Positions 1 to 13,400 of a DNA stretch of 64,000 bases are shown here, one piece after another. The first letter of the stretch is position 1, and each line of letters begins with the position of its first letter. The notes beneath the pieces were generated by a model, which saw only the letters and a list, made by a program, of their open reading frames with translations, made no database searches and had not been told where the DNA came from. This DNA is from Tetraselmis striata (Eukaryota; Chlorophyta; Chlorodendrophyceae; Chlorodendrales; Chlorodendraceae), in the NCBI GenBank assembly GCA_006384855.1, contig VCJN01002438.1, forward strand, positions 97,700-161,699. The letters are read 5' to 3'. The position numbers and the translations under genes were made by a program.

Positions 1-1400
1 CAGGGTTGGCGCGTGGGTGCGGCGTTTATCACCAAGCTCAGGGTCGTTGAGCAGGTCGCGCGGCAGGCGCTTGATGGTGCGGTGCAGGTTCTCCGTGAAG
101 CTTGCAGCCTTAGTGTCAATGAGTTTGAGGCTGGCCTGAAGGAGGCTGGCCGGCACGTCCTGGCTCACTTGCATCGTCATCCACAGCCGAAATTCAGGGT
201 GCGGACGCATGCTGTCCAGCTGACTCACAATGCTGTCCAGTCGCTGCATCCACTCTCCAGCCAGATGAACGTTCTCCAGGAGCACCCAGCGCCCCTGCTG
301 CATATATCCGCGGATTGTTTTCTCTGCGACCTCGCCTTGGTCGTGGCCCATTATGACATGGAGAACACGCCTGCGTCGCTGGTCCGCGAACTTCATCAGC
401 ATGGGGACCGGGTGCACTCCGGGGGTGAGGATGTAGATGATGGGCGCCGTGCTCACGCTGGCCTCGTACGCCGCCTCGACGTTGAAGCTGGGCGCAACCG
501 CACAGTTGGCACCCAGGTGATCCGTTACCAGGCGCTGGACGGCCATCACCAGCCGCTGTGGTTGTAGCACTCGCGTTAGGATGGCAATGTGTAGCAGGCT
601 GAGATTCTCGACCCACTGCTGGGGAGGATCGGAGACGAAGTCACGATCGGCCTCCAGGAAATCCTGGATGAGTAGAAATGGGACAAGAGAGGGGGGGGGG
701 GAGGGGTAACTGATCTCTGCCAGTGTACTTATGTGGCCATCGCCTTGAGCTCATCATCACAACCCGCACCGAAACTCCACATACTCCACGTACAAAGGCT
801 AACAGGGAGCGAAGTACCTTCCACAGGTCACCATGCGCATCCAGCTCCTTCAAGATGATGCAGAATGCTGGAATGGTGACCATCTCGGTCAGCTTAGCCC
901 ATTGGCCATCCGAGAGGAAGCCCGGTTTCTGGTACTTGGTAGCCTTGGTCAATCTGGATGCGGGCTCGACTGCCTTTGGCGTAAGGTTGCCCTCAAACGA
1001 CCACACAGACCCTTCACCATCGCTCTCCCAGTCAGAACCGCTCGAGTCATCGTCGGAAAACTGCGCTAGCTCTGACTCCGTTCGCTGTTCCGCCATCACT
1101 TGCAGCATGCGGGTCGTGCGTGTCGACCTGGTCCTGTCCCCGATCCTGGGGTTGGCCCCTTCTCCCTCACTATTCTCCATCGACACGCCCTTCAGGGTGC
1201 CATGAATTAGCATTGCTACCTCGGCGCCAGTGATCTGCTTGCGCAGCTTCATTAGTCGCAGTGTCATGTTGAGCGCAAGGGGCAGCTTATCCTTCTCGTA
1301 CAGCGACTGGCAGGTGCGGTTGTAGAGCAGCTCAATGAAGCCGCGCCGCAGATTGACCATGCGCTCAGCTGCGCCCGTCCCCCTTGGGCACTGCGCAAGT
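1..1400 (-). other. dynein AAA6 with acidic insertion; runs off the window
   Basis: The exon at about 800-1400 has MVNLRRGFIELLYNRTCQSL and NMTLRLMKLRKQITGAEV, then an insertion of about 85 residues rich in Ser, Asp and Glu (about 930-1190), then FLSDGQWAKLTEMV. The last visible exon (1 to about 670) has DFLEADRDFVSDPPQQWVEN, RLVMAVQRLVTDHLGANC, APIIYILTPGVHPVPMLMKF, GRWVLLENVHLAGEWMQRL and HPEFRLWMTMQ. This corresponds to the AAA6 region just before the C-terminal domain. The reading frame is still open at position 1. Confidence 0.88.
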
Positions 1401-4400
1401 GCCTTATTGAAGATCTGTTGGGTGCATAAATGCGGGAGGGGTGGGAGGAGGGGGGGGGGGGGGGGGGGCAGGCGTTACAGCGTTGCAGCATCTCGGGGTG
1501 TCACTATCGCAGTTTGCAGACAAGACCAGGGCATGCTGTGGTCTCCTCTGGCCACGGCAGCTAGCACACCTCCGAGAACCATTTCAGGCTGAAGCGGTAG
1601 GCGTGATTGATGGTCCGCATATCTGACAGCATGAAGTACAGCTCGCTGGCCACCTGCGCGATGCCCTTGACGTACACCTCACGCATGTCCAGGATGCGCT
1701 GCTGCATGTAGTTGACACGCTCCAGCTTGAACTTGAGGTCCGCGCTGGCATCGCGCGCCTGAGACAGCATTGTGTACACCACGGGCGACTCAAGGATAGC
1801 CACGGCGTCCTTGCTGGCAATGCCCTCCAGGATCCCCTGCTCAATTTCGCGCAGTGCTGACTGATATCTGCTCTTTGTGCGCCGCAGCTCCGCGCGTTCG
1901 CGGTCCATGTCCGGGTTATCAAACCTGCAGAATGTCGGCTCTGGTGAGAACAGGCGGGGATGTGCCTGGACTGGGAGCTGGGATTTGTAAAGTGGGCGGC
2001 AGCCATACCTCAGCACCATCAGAAACACACGCTCGATAAGCTGATCAGGGGTGATCGTGAAGTTGATTATCGACATCTTTGAAAGAAGCGCAGGGGAGAA
2101 CTCAGGCCGCTGCAGACGGCTCCACAGGAAGGGCTTGAACCGGCGGTCAAATGTATGCACTGCCTCCCCGAGCTGGATGGAGAGCTCGCCCCTTGCTCCG
2201 GCGAAGGTGCGGCGCTCCATGAGCTGGTCCACCGTAGGATTGACGCCCTTGCCGTCGCTGGTGATGATCACCGGTACCCCCTTCTCCATTGACCTGATAA
2301 GAGTGTTGATGCCATCTTGGTCGGTGGCCGAGACCTGCGGACAAGGGGAGGCGGCCTCAGCATTGGCATTCATACAGCGCGCAGGGTGGTATCTCATGTA
2401 GGCATCAAAAGATGGGCAACCACCTGCTCGATCAGCTTGTTGCTGTACAACTGCTGCAGCCAGCTGAGCGCCTGCTCCTGCGGATCAATGATAAGTGGCC
2501 AACGGCTGGAGCGCTCCATAATGATGGCGGTTTCAATGGCATTTGCGCTCTGGCTCAGTCCTGCATCGATCCATTCTGCGACCATCATCTCCTCGCCCGC
2601 CATGCTGGCAAAGTCAAAGCTGGTGTTGTGCTTGATGTTCAAACGGGTCAGGATGTTCTTCCACTCCGACAGCGCATGTGACCGCAGTGCGGGCGGCAGC
2701 GAGCCGCAGTACGCCAGAAACGCCGATGCCAGCAATGTATTCCCAAGAGCCTGATGGGAAGCAGCAGCAGAACAATCATTGTCTCAGCGACTGCCCCCCC
2801 CCCCCCCCCCCCCCCCTCAGTGGCTTCTTTGCCGGCTATCATGTATATAGTACACGGGGCTTGCAGGGACCGGGACCGTACGTCATCTACGTTATGGTTG
2901 AGCTCAAGCGCGGCGGCCTCCCATTGCGCCTTCTCCGTGGTGAGGGCCTTGAGCACATGGCGCGCGCGTTCCACCTTCTCTGTTGCATTCCGCATGTCCA
3001 CTTGAAGCTGGTCCCGATGTGCCATTGCACTCTCGTACTTGAACTTCAGATCCTCAACGCTGGCATGGATGGCGCCCAGTGTTTCACGCTTCTTCTCCAA
3101 GCGGGCCTGCTTCTCCAGCAGCTGGCGCTCCGCACGGTGCAGGGCGTCCGTCTTGGGCCCAATCACATTCTTGGTGTCGTGGTACATGTCTATGGCAAGA
3201 ACCCAGCGACACAAGCACGTCGCTGCCTTGGACACCTTGGCAATCGACTTGGCATTGAACTCGGGCTGCGATGTGAAGTAGTCAACCTGCGGCAGTCGCA
3301 TAAAATGCAGTTCAGGAGGGACGGACAGAACACATCGTTCACGACAAGGGAGGCATAAGCACTGAAGGTATCTAGAGGTGTACAGCCTGCGCTCACCTGT
3401 TTGATGACACTTTCAGGAATCGAGTTCTTGTCAAAGGTGAGCAGTATCTCCATGAAGTTGATCTGTCCCAGCAGCTTCATGCTCTCACGCCACCACAGGG
3501 CGTCCTCTACCTCAGGCTCCAGGTTGCGCCGGTCTTGAATGCCTTGCGGTATGGCTCCAAGCATGTGGCACACAGCCTTCATCACCACCTTCACGCTCAC
3601 CGGCGGGTTCTTCAAGCTCTTGAGCTCCGCAATATCGCCCTTGTTGATGTTCTGCAGCTCCTTGAGCGCGCGCCGCAGGGGCGGCATGGAAGCCTCCAGA
3701 TCCGCATCGCATTGATCCCGCAGGCTGTAAGCTTCCACGGCCGACTTCTCTGCGGCCTTCTCCTCGATCTCCAGCTGTAAGGCGGTTCCGCAACGAGACA
3801 CACAAAATGAGCTGAGGCATCGCCACTGCCCACCCCCCCCCCCCTCCCCTTGATCAGCACGGCTGCGGCTCCAGCCTTGTTCAGCACCATGCATCGCTTT
3901 CACCGGACAAAGGTGACAGTGCAACGCAGCCAGCAACATCTTTCCGAAGAAGGATAGCCCTGACACATTGTCAGCTCCTGCACCGCCCACGCGGAAAGCT
4001 TCGCGGGCGGCTGCCTCGTCTATTTTCTGCGCTACTTCAACTGGCCCGCGCACCTGCTGCTGCATCATGCTGGCCTCGTCCTGCTCCGCATGAACGCGCT
4101 GCAGCAGCCGCTCTGTCTCGTCCGAGGACGCCTGTTTGGGCCAGCCGTAGCACGGTCACTCATACCGGGATGCAGACACAGCAGCCAATCGCGGATCGGA
4201 GTTTCCGGAGAGCGCACCAGAATGGCAGGCTGGATGGAAATGAGCGCCTCCTCCAGCTGCTTGATCTTGTAGGCAAGGTCCTTCATGTTGTTCACTCCCT
4301 CGATGTACTTGTCATGCTGGTCGCCAGAGTTGGACTGCATGTGCTTCAGCATCGCTGGCACCTGCTTCAGAAGCTCCAAGAACTCGGCATTTGCAACCTG

Positions 4401-7400
4401 CCGCCATGGCACCCAGCGCGTTTAATGACTCAGCTGACAGCTACCTGAAGCATGCAGCCAATCAGACAAATACCAGCTGCAGAACTCATAAAACAGCGCG
4501 GCGCCCACAACATGGTGGGAAACAAACACCAAGATGGAGAGCTGCGCACCCTGAACAGTGGGTTTTTGGATGAGTAGTCCTTGGACAAGGCCAACATGGT
4601 GCGGTGAATCTGCACACAGGCCCGGATGATAGTCTCCCTACGGTCCGCATAAAGGCCATCGGGCCCAAGCAGGCTGACACGCGACAGCGCAACCTCTGCC
4701 ACTGCCGTGCGTGAGCTCGAGCTCCACTGGTCGACGCAGGTCACGTGACAGAGGCTAATGAGCTGCGGAAACTCGCGCAGCCGGGAGGAGAAGAGGGCGC
4801 TGGTGGGATCGGTCGCCAGCACAACCCGCAAGTGCTGCCGGCACTGCTCGAAGAAAAACCTGCCAAAACGTAACTTGTGAGTTTCCATGGCAATTAAGTA
4901 TAAACTCCCATCATGTCACAACCATTTATGCATGGAACGGTACCATTATGTGCACATGTGTGCTACAGTCCGATGTGACCGAGAAAATGGGAATGGGGCG
5001 GACGGGATGGGTGGGAGGGGGGGAGGCGCACTGGAGGAGGTCCCAGTTGGACGGCTGGGCCTCCTGTGGGCTGGCTGGGTGCGCCGCCGCATACTTGCTG
5101 TGCAGTCTGGCCAAAATCGTCTCGAGCTCGTCCGGGGCATACAGCCCGCGGACATGACCGCTGCTCATGAGCTGCACCAGATCGTCCATCATGTCTGTGG
5201 TGTAGCGCGCGCGGTCGCGCAGCAGTAGCACAACTCCGCGGCCCATGACACCCGGGGTGTGCAGCATCTTCTTCAGGTCCTCACGCCACAGGGCGCGCGA
5301 ATAGCCTGCATGGAAATAGGTATGGTGGCAGGTCTTAGGACACAAACTACGAACATGTAAGACGAAGCCATGCCGATTCTCAGCTGCACAGCAATGTGTC
5401 TTGCGATCATCCTGCGCCTACTTCAGGCCACTTGGTCACGGCTGCTGTTGTCATCAGGCATCCCTGGATGGGAGAGCTGGTCCATGCGCCAGGCTGAGGG
5501 GAGGGCTCACCAGGTCTGACATTGATCTCCACGCACTGCATGCCGCTGAGGAAAATCCCCAGACGGGCGATGCCGTTGCGGCCGCTCCCTGCCTGCCCAA
5601 GGAGCAGCAGGTGCCCCCCTGGCTGTGACACAATGCGTGAGACGCGGGCCAGCTGCGCCACAGAGGCTCGAAACATCACCAGCTTTAGGGGGTGCCGTGT
5701 GTTCAGCAGATTGAACTCCTCCTGCGGGGAGCAGAGCATGCTGTGAGGCTGAGCGTGACTGTAAGTGACTTGGTGCACAGCTGGCTTGCATATGGCCGGG
5801 AAAGAGTGAAAAGGCACTATGAGGTACTGACAGACGTATACTTGCACAGAGGGACCGCTAGTGACCTGTGCTGTGGCAAGCGAGCAGGCAGCTTGTGGCT
5901 GTGGGAGTGGGCCTGGGAGGCGGTGGAGCGAGCAGAGCACCTGGTACAGCTCCAGCAGCCCACGCAGCGTAGCCGTCTTGGACTTCTGCTTCCTCCCATT
6001 TGCAAGCATCTCTTTGCCGATCTGACGCTGTGCCTGACGGAGGTTGGCCAGGCCCTGCGCCGTCTCTGAGCCGTGCTCCTCAGCCTCCGCCGCCATGCGC
6101 AGCTCTTCTGTCTGTTTCCGCTCATCTCCTGCAAGCTTGGTGCTCCGCTCTGCTTGTGCCATCGCAGCTGCTGACATTGCCTCCAGCTCAGCGTCCCCAC
6201 TGTCCTGCCAATCTTCCACATCATCGGCGGCCGCGCCTGCATTGCTCGGCCCTAACTTGCTGGCAGCCTCCTCCGGGGTCGACGCTTCCTCTGGAAGCTT
6301 TACTCTCATCCCTTTCTTGGACTCCCCGCCTGATAACTTAGGCGCAGGGTCATCCTGCTTGCTGCCGTCACCAGACTTACTGCCGCCGCTCTCGTGCGCC
6401 AGCATGTCGTCAAGAGCTTCTGATCGCGATAGTTTCTCTGCGCCATACAGTGTTGTGCAGTACACGTCTCCCCGTTGGCGATAGAAATTGGCAAAGAGCA
6501 CCTCCATGCCGTCCGGGTCGCCCACTGTTTTGCGTGTAATGCAGCTATAGCCTTGCATGACCTTTGGTGCGGCAAACAGCATCGAGGGGTACCATCATCA
6601 GCTACGCAGTGGACGGGGTGAATCAGAGGGAGGGTCCCCGGATCGGACTGGGAGGGAAGGTGGGAGAGGGGCCTTCTCACACCCCGGGAGGTCAGGCCAT
6701 AGTTAGCACCCGGAGCCAGCTGCCCTAACTAAGCATGGCTTGGGGCACGTGCTAAAACTAATCATTCACAGACTAGCCGGCTGGCATATTCGTTCTACAT
6801 TCACAATGCGAGCAAACTTCGTGAATTTCAGGCGGCCCCTGTTGGTTGATGATCATCTAGCCTCAGGTGCGCACTTGCACTGCATGCCAGAAGACCAAAG
6901 GACATAGCGGGGCGGGAAGCTGTTTGCTCAGGGTAATGGCTCACCTTGGTCAGCAGGCTTAGGAACCAATGGCGTAGGCTGGGGTCAAGCAGCTTGTCAA
7001 ACATGGAGCGCATGGTCTCATGGTACCATAGCACAGCAAAGCTCTCCGGCGAGACAATGGCGTCCTTGGACGCAGTCATGATTCCTTGGAACACGCGCGC
7101 AAGGTCGCGCACTGAGAACAGATAGTGCGGCCGGCTAGGCACTGGTAGCAGTCGGCTCGACATTTCTCGAAGCACTGTGCAGGAGGCCTCAACCAGCGCG
7201 TGTGCCTCTGTGCGCACGTCAGAGGAACAGCCTACCAGCGAGACATCGCATATGGCCTGCCGGGGAAGACGCACACGTCGCATTATTGACATGCCATGAA
7301 GAACGTTACTGTTTGATCCAGCCACACACTTCAAGAGCCGCTACCATACATGGGAGAAGCCTTGCCGACATAGCCGCATAGATAAAAAGCACAGCATGTC

Positions 7401-10400
7401 GCACACAAACCAACACACCGCAAGCGGGGCGGTTGCAGTACGGTAGGAAGGGCAGCAAGGCAGGTGCTAGCAGACTGCTGACCTAGGGGCAGCAAACCTT
7501 GAAGATGCGTGCCAGGGCGGCACTGTTCATGGTGGGTGTGGTGACGACTGCGCATTGGCGCATGAGCCGGTGGTGCGGCGAGCCAAGCTGGCCAGTGGTC
7601 AGCGAGGCAAAGACCTGCAGACGGCGCAGGGCGACGAGCTTGTTCGCACCGGGCTCGCGCCAGGCACGCTGCTCCAGCCAGCTGCGTAGCGCCTCGAGCG
7701 GGCCACAGGCACCCCACCCATCCACAGGCGCAAGACCCATGTCCTCGATGAAGATCACTCCGGGCTTGCCGCCCGGTGGCCCCAGCTCACCCTGCGCCAC
7801 CTTATGCAGGCGCCTCCCCACCGAAGCCTGAATTTCCTCAACGCCGGATCGCTTGCTCAGCTGCACAGTGACGTGGAATACCGCTGTGCGATCGTCAGGT
7901 ACCGCCTCGCTTGCCTGGCGCTCACGCGCAGCCGTGCCAAAGACCGCATAGCTGGCACTGAGGCGTGGAGACGCGTCTGCAGTGGTTCCGTCGGCATTTG
8001 CCCCAGCTGTGTCCTTGTTGCCAAGCCAGCGGTGGACGCCGCGCAGGAAGGACTCCACCAGCATGCTCTTCCCTGAGCCAGTGGGGCCTGCCAGCATGAC
8101 AGGGCCGCAGTCACCAGGTAGGAAGAGCAGCTGCAGCAGTCGTGAGCGCGCCACGCTCTCCGCGGTTGGCACCATCAGTGCGCGCACATCGCCTGAAGCC
8201 GGGCTGCCAGGTGGAAGCCGGGTTGCGTAGGCGCGCCCTGCCCAGCTGTCCCACTTTTGTGTGTCGGAATCAAAGGCGTAGTCAAACACTGTGCCCTCGT
8301 CTGGGAAGGGCACCAGCACGCCGCGCATGTGTGCACGCACAATGATGCCTGCGCTGCTCTGCTGGTAGCTGAGCTCCAGGCGCTGCAGGCGGCGCATCTC
8401 CTCGTTGAAGTCGCTGCGGTCCGTGTACGAGCAGTTGGCACCGAGGCTCCATACAATGGCAAACATGACAAAGCTCTCGAGCAGAACGTTTGTGTCTCGG
8501 ATAGAAAGCGTGGCCCAGCTGGAGGGCCGGCGCTCCAGGAGTTGGCCGCCCAGCAGGCGGAGCATGGAGGAAACCAGTGCAACCCCTGCTTGCGGCAGCA
8601 TCGACCGCCCTGGCATCGCTAGGAACGTCAGCAATGGCCGGCAGAAGGCCTTCATCATCACATCCAGCTTGTTGGCATGCGGCATGAGCTCCGCTGGCAG
8701 CGCGCTGTTCACCCAGCAACTGATTACATACCGCCAGTCGTCTGCATCATGGAGCATGTGCACAATGCCCAAGCGGCCTGCCCGGGAAATGGGAAAATAA
8801 GCGGGCCACTGAGCGACTGTTTTTTTTGAAATAGCCCATTGAAGCTGAAATAACACCTCTGTCCCTAAATCCACAACATTGCCTCACCCCCTCCCCCTCC
8901 TAGGTTGGATACACACATACACACGCATGCCTTTGGCATAATATTGGTGGCTGCAAAGCAATCAGAACCATACATGCCAAACTTGATTGCGCTGGCTTGT
9001 CGCCCGCCAGATGGCAATCGGTCAAGCAGCCAACGTCAAACGCTGACGTCGCCATAATTGGACTTGGCCCATTTGTCTGACATTATTTTGCAATGTCACG
9101 TAACCCTCACAATTGGGAGCAGGACAGCTGCACTGGCGTTGTGGCGAGGCATCAGGAATTGGAGCGTACCAATGCTGGCAGGCGAGGCATGGGTGATGGA
9201 GTCGGTCTCAAAGAGCAAGTTCGTGCCAGTGCGCAACTTGATGGTTTCCCCCGTGCCCAGCGTCAGCTCCCTGCGCAGCAGCAGCGCGTTGGAGGCGGCG
9301 ATCTCAGCAGCAGCAATTACACACAGTCAGACTCATCTGACTACCCCTTGCCTATCTACGCATCCGGGTTCTCAGTGCCGTTCGCACATAGCTCTGGGGT
9401 CTGCCATGTCCGGCAGGCCATGGTCCCCCTGGGGCACCCACCTGGAATCATCCAGCAGCGTGTTGAGGTCCTCCATCCACACCGGGTCCACCGGTCCGTC
9501 CAAGACGATCCAGTGATCGCCAGATGTTGACGCAGAGGCCTCACGCAATGCAGCAGTGAAGATCCCATCCGCCCACAACTGTGAGCTACTGCTGTAGGAG
9601 CCATAAAGACCCTCCTTGGAGATAGCCTTCGGGTAGATCACTGTCTCTGTCAGCTTAAACCCCGGCTGCACATAGTGGGTGGAGGGGAATTGTGAGGGGG
9701 GGGGGGGGGGGGGAGGGAGACTCAGCCCCGGCGCTGTTGATTGCAATAGCAGTGTAAAGGAAGGGTGCTTGCGGCCGCGGGCACACGGTGGGAGGGGGGG
9801 GGGGGGGGGGGGGGGGGGGGTCTTGAGAAGGGAGACAACGCAAGGCCGTGATCGGGCGCCACAGTAGCTGCGAGCCTCCATCGACGAGTGTTACATGGAA
9901 TGCACAGTGGGCGACCGGGGGCGTACTGCAGCCTTGAGGCGACGTATGGCATCCAGCAGAAGTCGCCGCAGGGCAGTCTTTCCACAGCCAGCATTGCCCA
10001 GCAGCATCACGCCCGGCTGCATTTCAACCATGTCGGCCAGCTGGATGGCATGACGCACGATGTGCGTACCAACCTGCACGCTGGGCGTGTCCACACCAAC
10101 CTTGCGCAGCGTCTCCACTAATTTCAGGTTGTCACCTCGGCTGCCACCGTCTTCTGGAAAGGCATTCTGCAGCAGCACCTCAAATACTGGCACGTCCTGT
10201 ACTCGCCAGCAGCACATCCATGGATTAGACAGCCGCAGGGTCGTGCAAGCAATCGGCCATACGACCATGGGAAGCGTTTCATCCAGTATTCAGCGTGGTT
10301 TTAGTGGGACGCAGCAGACTGCTCACACAAGGCCCTGCTGTAGCCGAGAGCCAACACAAAAGCTGACCATGAGCAGTGCACGACGTGCTGTGCCTCATAG

Positions 10401-13400
10401 ATGATGGGCAGCAACACACCTGCGGCAACAGCCGTGGAATGATGACTCGCTGCAGAGCGCGCTGGCAGTAGAGCATTTCCAAGGAGGCGGCTCTGCTTTC
10501 CAGCATGTAGGCATTGCTGTCCGCCGCAGCCTTTAGTGTCTTGCACTTCTGAATTAGGAGCTTTAGGGTGCGCATGCCAAAGTCATAGTGTGCAGACCTG
10601 CTCAGCCGCTGACTGGCCACCTGTAGGCAGCCCACAATCTGGCAGGGCAAAGGAAACCACATACAAGATGAGCCAAGTCAGACCCCCCCCCCCCCCCCCC
10701 CCCCCCCCCACCGTCGTCCTTTTCCCCATCATCACGTGGTCAACAGTGCGGCAGCCCCTAATAGTGTTTCCAGCATCGTAAACACAAATGTACAGCTCAA
10801 GCTGTACGTCAATCATAAATGCCGTAGCTGCTATGGGTCAAGGTTTGCTTGATACAGTATGTACTGACGCAAACGCAGCCGTTAGCTGCTGGTGAAGCAT
10901 TCATCGTGACAAATCCATCAAGTAAGATGCACCCAGAAGGCGAAAATAGCATTCTGGCTACTGACCAAGCGCTAGCGCAACCAGGTAAGCAGCTGCCAGC
11001 AGGACAGTGTGAATGCCAGCAGGAATGACATTCGGTGCAAACGCGGCGCCACACCTGTTGGGCTGCCGTTCTGCCCTGCTGGAAGCCTGCCGCAAACAGC
11101 AGGACCTCCGCGATGATAACGTAGTCAGGGCGCATCATCGCTACGGGCCGGAAAAGCTCCTTGATGTTAGAGGGCATGTCGCGTTGCCGAGCCATGTACG
11201 TAGGGTTACATGTCGTGAAAAGTGCCATGCCAGGGTTAAGCTCCACCAGGGTGTGTGGCCCCAGCGCCACCTGCGCCGAGCACCAGCCGTGTCACATCCC
11301 AGCGGCCACGCATCCAGCACTAATGCGCAGTCTCAGACTGACGTTTCCGGAATTGGGTCACATTCAGGCGTTGAGAAGGACACCAGACTTGACAAGGTGT
11401 CAAGACACCCGCAGTGACTACCATTGCATCACGCGGACACGCTGCCCCTGTGGCTTGCTTCTCTATGCATGGCCATGACAAAGAGTAGGGCTTACCCTGG
11501 AGCTGCCGGCAATGAGTTCCGTTTGGATTGTGAGGATGTGCTTTGCCAGCACGCTCAGCACACCCTGTGCTAACCGATTGAACTCGTCAAAGCAGGCCCA
11601 GGCGCCAGTGCTGACGGCTCCCGCCAGAATCTTGACAATTGCCGTCATGTCCAGCGATTCAGTGCAGTTGTAGAGCACAAACTGCTTTCCCGTGTAGCGC
11701 GCCAGCTCCTTCACAGTTTCTGTCTTGCCGGTGCCTGCGGGCCCCTCGGGTGCGCCGCCCTGCGCCATCGGACAAACATAATAAAGTCTCCACCCATGCA
11801 GCCATCTCCGGTGGCATTTGCATTTAAAACTATCTACCTTAGCCAGCGTAGATCTGCTGCGGCCATCATACTTCAAACAGTTGGCCGTTTGTTGCTTTAT
11901 CTCTCTCTCTCTCTCCATCTATCTCCCCCCCTGCCTCCCTCTATCTCTGTCTCTCTCGCTCCCTCCTTCTCTCCCCCCCTCCCTCCCTCTTTCTCTCCCT
12001 CTCTCTTTCTCCCTCTCTCTTCTATCTTTCTCGCTTTCTACCTTCCCATTCCTCACTCCCTATCACTCGCTCTCTCCCCCCCCCCCCTCTCAGTCTCAAT
12101 CTATCGATCTACCCCCCCCCCCCCCTCTCAGTCTCAATCTATCGATCTACCCCCCCCCCCCCCCCCCGCCCGTCTCTCTCTCACACGCACGCTCTGTGTA
12201 GCTGTACGGCCAGAACAATTAGCATGATGCAATTAAAGAAATACCCCCCCCCCCCCCACCCCTCCCCCACCCCCCACTCACTTTCCACAGAATAGAACAA
12301 GAAGCTTCTCTTCCCTTGCTCCTTGGGCTTTCCCAGGAAGCTTGCCTTTTTGAGGTGAACCGCGCTGAGCAGCGTGGCAAACGCGCGTTCCGTCAGCGGC
12401 GTGAGGACGAGCCGCTGGTGCATGCCCAGGTACTCCAGCCCGTATTTGGCCCTCGTCTCCATGCAGCATACAAGCACCGCCTTTGACTCTCGGCGCGACT
12501 TATCTTCGTGCTGTATCTGATAGCGCAGCTGGCGCACCCACTCAAAGTCGCCCTCGTGGTCCACCTGCAGGGACATCAGGCTCAGTCAGAGAAGCATGCA
12601 GGCACACCATGCAGGGACAGAGTATGAAGCCGCACACGCATAGGGATCCTTAATTGCGAGAAGGTGACAGTTATGTGAAGGAACGCGCGGTATGAACGCG
12701 CGGCAATGCATGATTTTGAAGTATACTTCGCAGCCGGCAAGAGGCCCTGCATGTTGAATATGGGGAGCAACGAAGGAAGCAGTCACACTCTCATCCAGTT
12801 CTTGCGCCCAAGATTGCTCACCTTCTCAGCAATAAGGCGCGCCACCATATCTCGCTGATAAATCTTGGCCACGACGAGGTTGGTGAGAGTGCTGCGGCGC
12901 TTGGCCTCCAAATCCTCAGCTAGGATGCGCATGATTTCCTCCAGCTCTGATGCCATAAAACTGTTCACCACGCTGAACAGCTCCTCAGCCTGACTGGCGG
13001 CCACGAGTGACTCATTATTCTTCTCGATGAATCGCTGTGGAACAGGAAGCGCAAAGCGCTTGAGCATGCCCTTTCGCTCTGCGATGTCCAGGGTCTTCAC
13101 CGACATCATGGACTTGGGCAGCTTCTTCAAGATACCCCTGCTCAATCCACCAGTAACTGCCAGTCAGCATGCCATCAGTGAGAAGTCGTGGCTATGTGTC
13201 ATGAAACGCCCAAAACCCCGGATTGTCACCTCTGAACGGCATCATCACCGGCGCTTTGACCATCCTTTGGAGCAGAAACTATCCTCCCTGAAGAGGGAGC
13301 TCGCTTCATCTGCCGCACATGTGCAGCATGTAGGCTTCCCTTCCCACTAGACATATCCTCGTGCTCCTCCTCCTCCTCCTGGATCCCATCCAATTTTGAG

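Larger units (their letters stand above)
10430..12576 (-). other. dynein AAA1, main ATPase site
   Basis: The exon at about 12300-12576 ends in the pre-P-loop block (YGLEYLG, RLVLTPLTERAFATL). The exon at about 11500-11762 holds the Walker A motif GPAGTGKT and the Walker B motif WACFDEFNR. The exon at about 11075-11270 holds the sensor-I-like TTCNPTYMARQ and the conserved NIKELFRPVAMMRPDY. The exon at about 10430-10650 has HYDFGMRTLK. All catalytic elements of the primary hydrolysis site are present, so this motor should be active. A long pyrimidine-rich intron (plus-strand view) separates the first two exons. Confidence 0.93.

Noticed and set aside
194..616. Minus-strand 140-codon ORF starting MGRESQPATH
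   Set aside because: It is an out-of-frame reading of the AAA6 exon, whose correct frame gives IYILTPGVHPVP and VLLENVHLAGEW.
7499..8800. Several plus-strand ORFs opposite the AAA3 exon
   Set aside because: They are antisense shadows of a GC-rich exon; the minus frame has clear AAA3 motifs.
11796..12227. Plus-strand ORFs of Leu/Ser/Pro repeats
   Set aside because: They translate a CT microsatellite and C runs inside a dynein intron.
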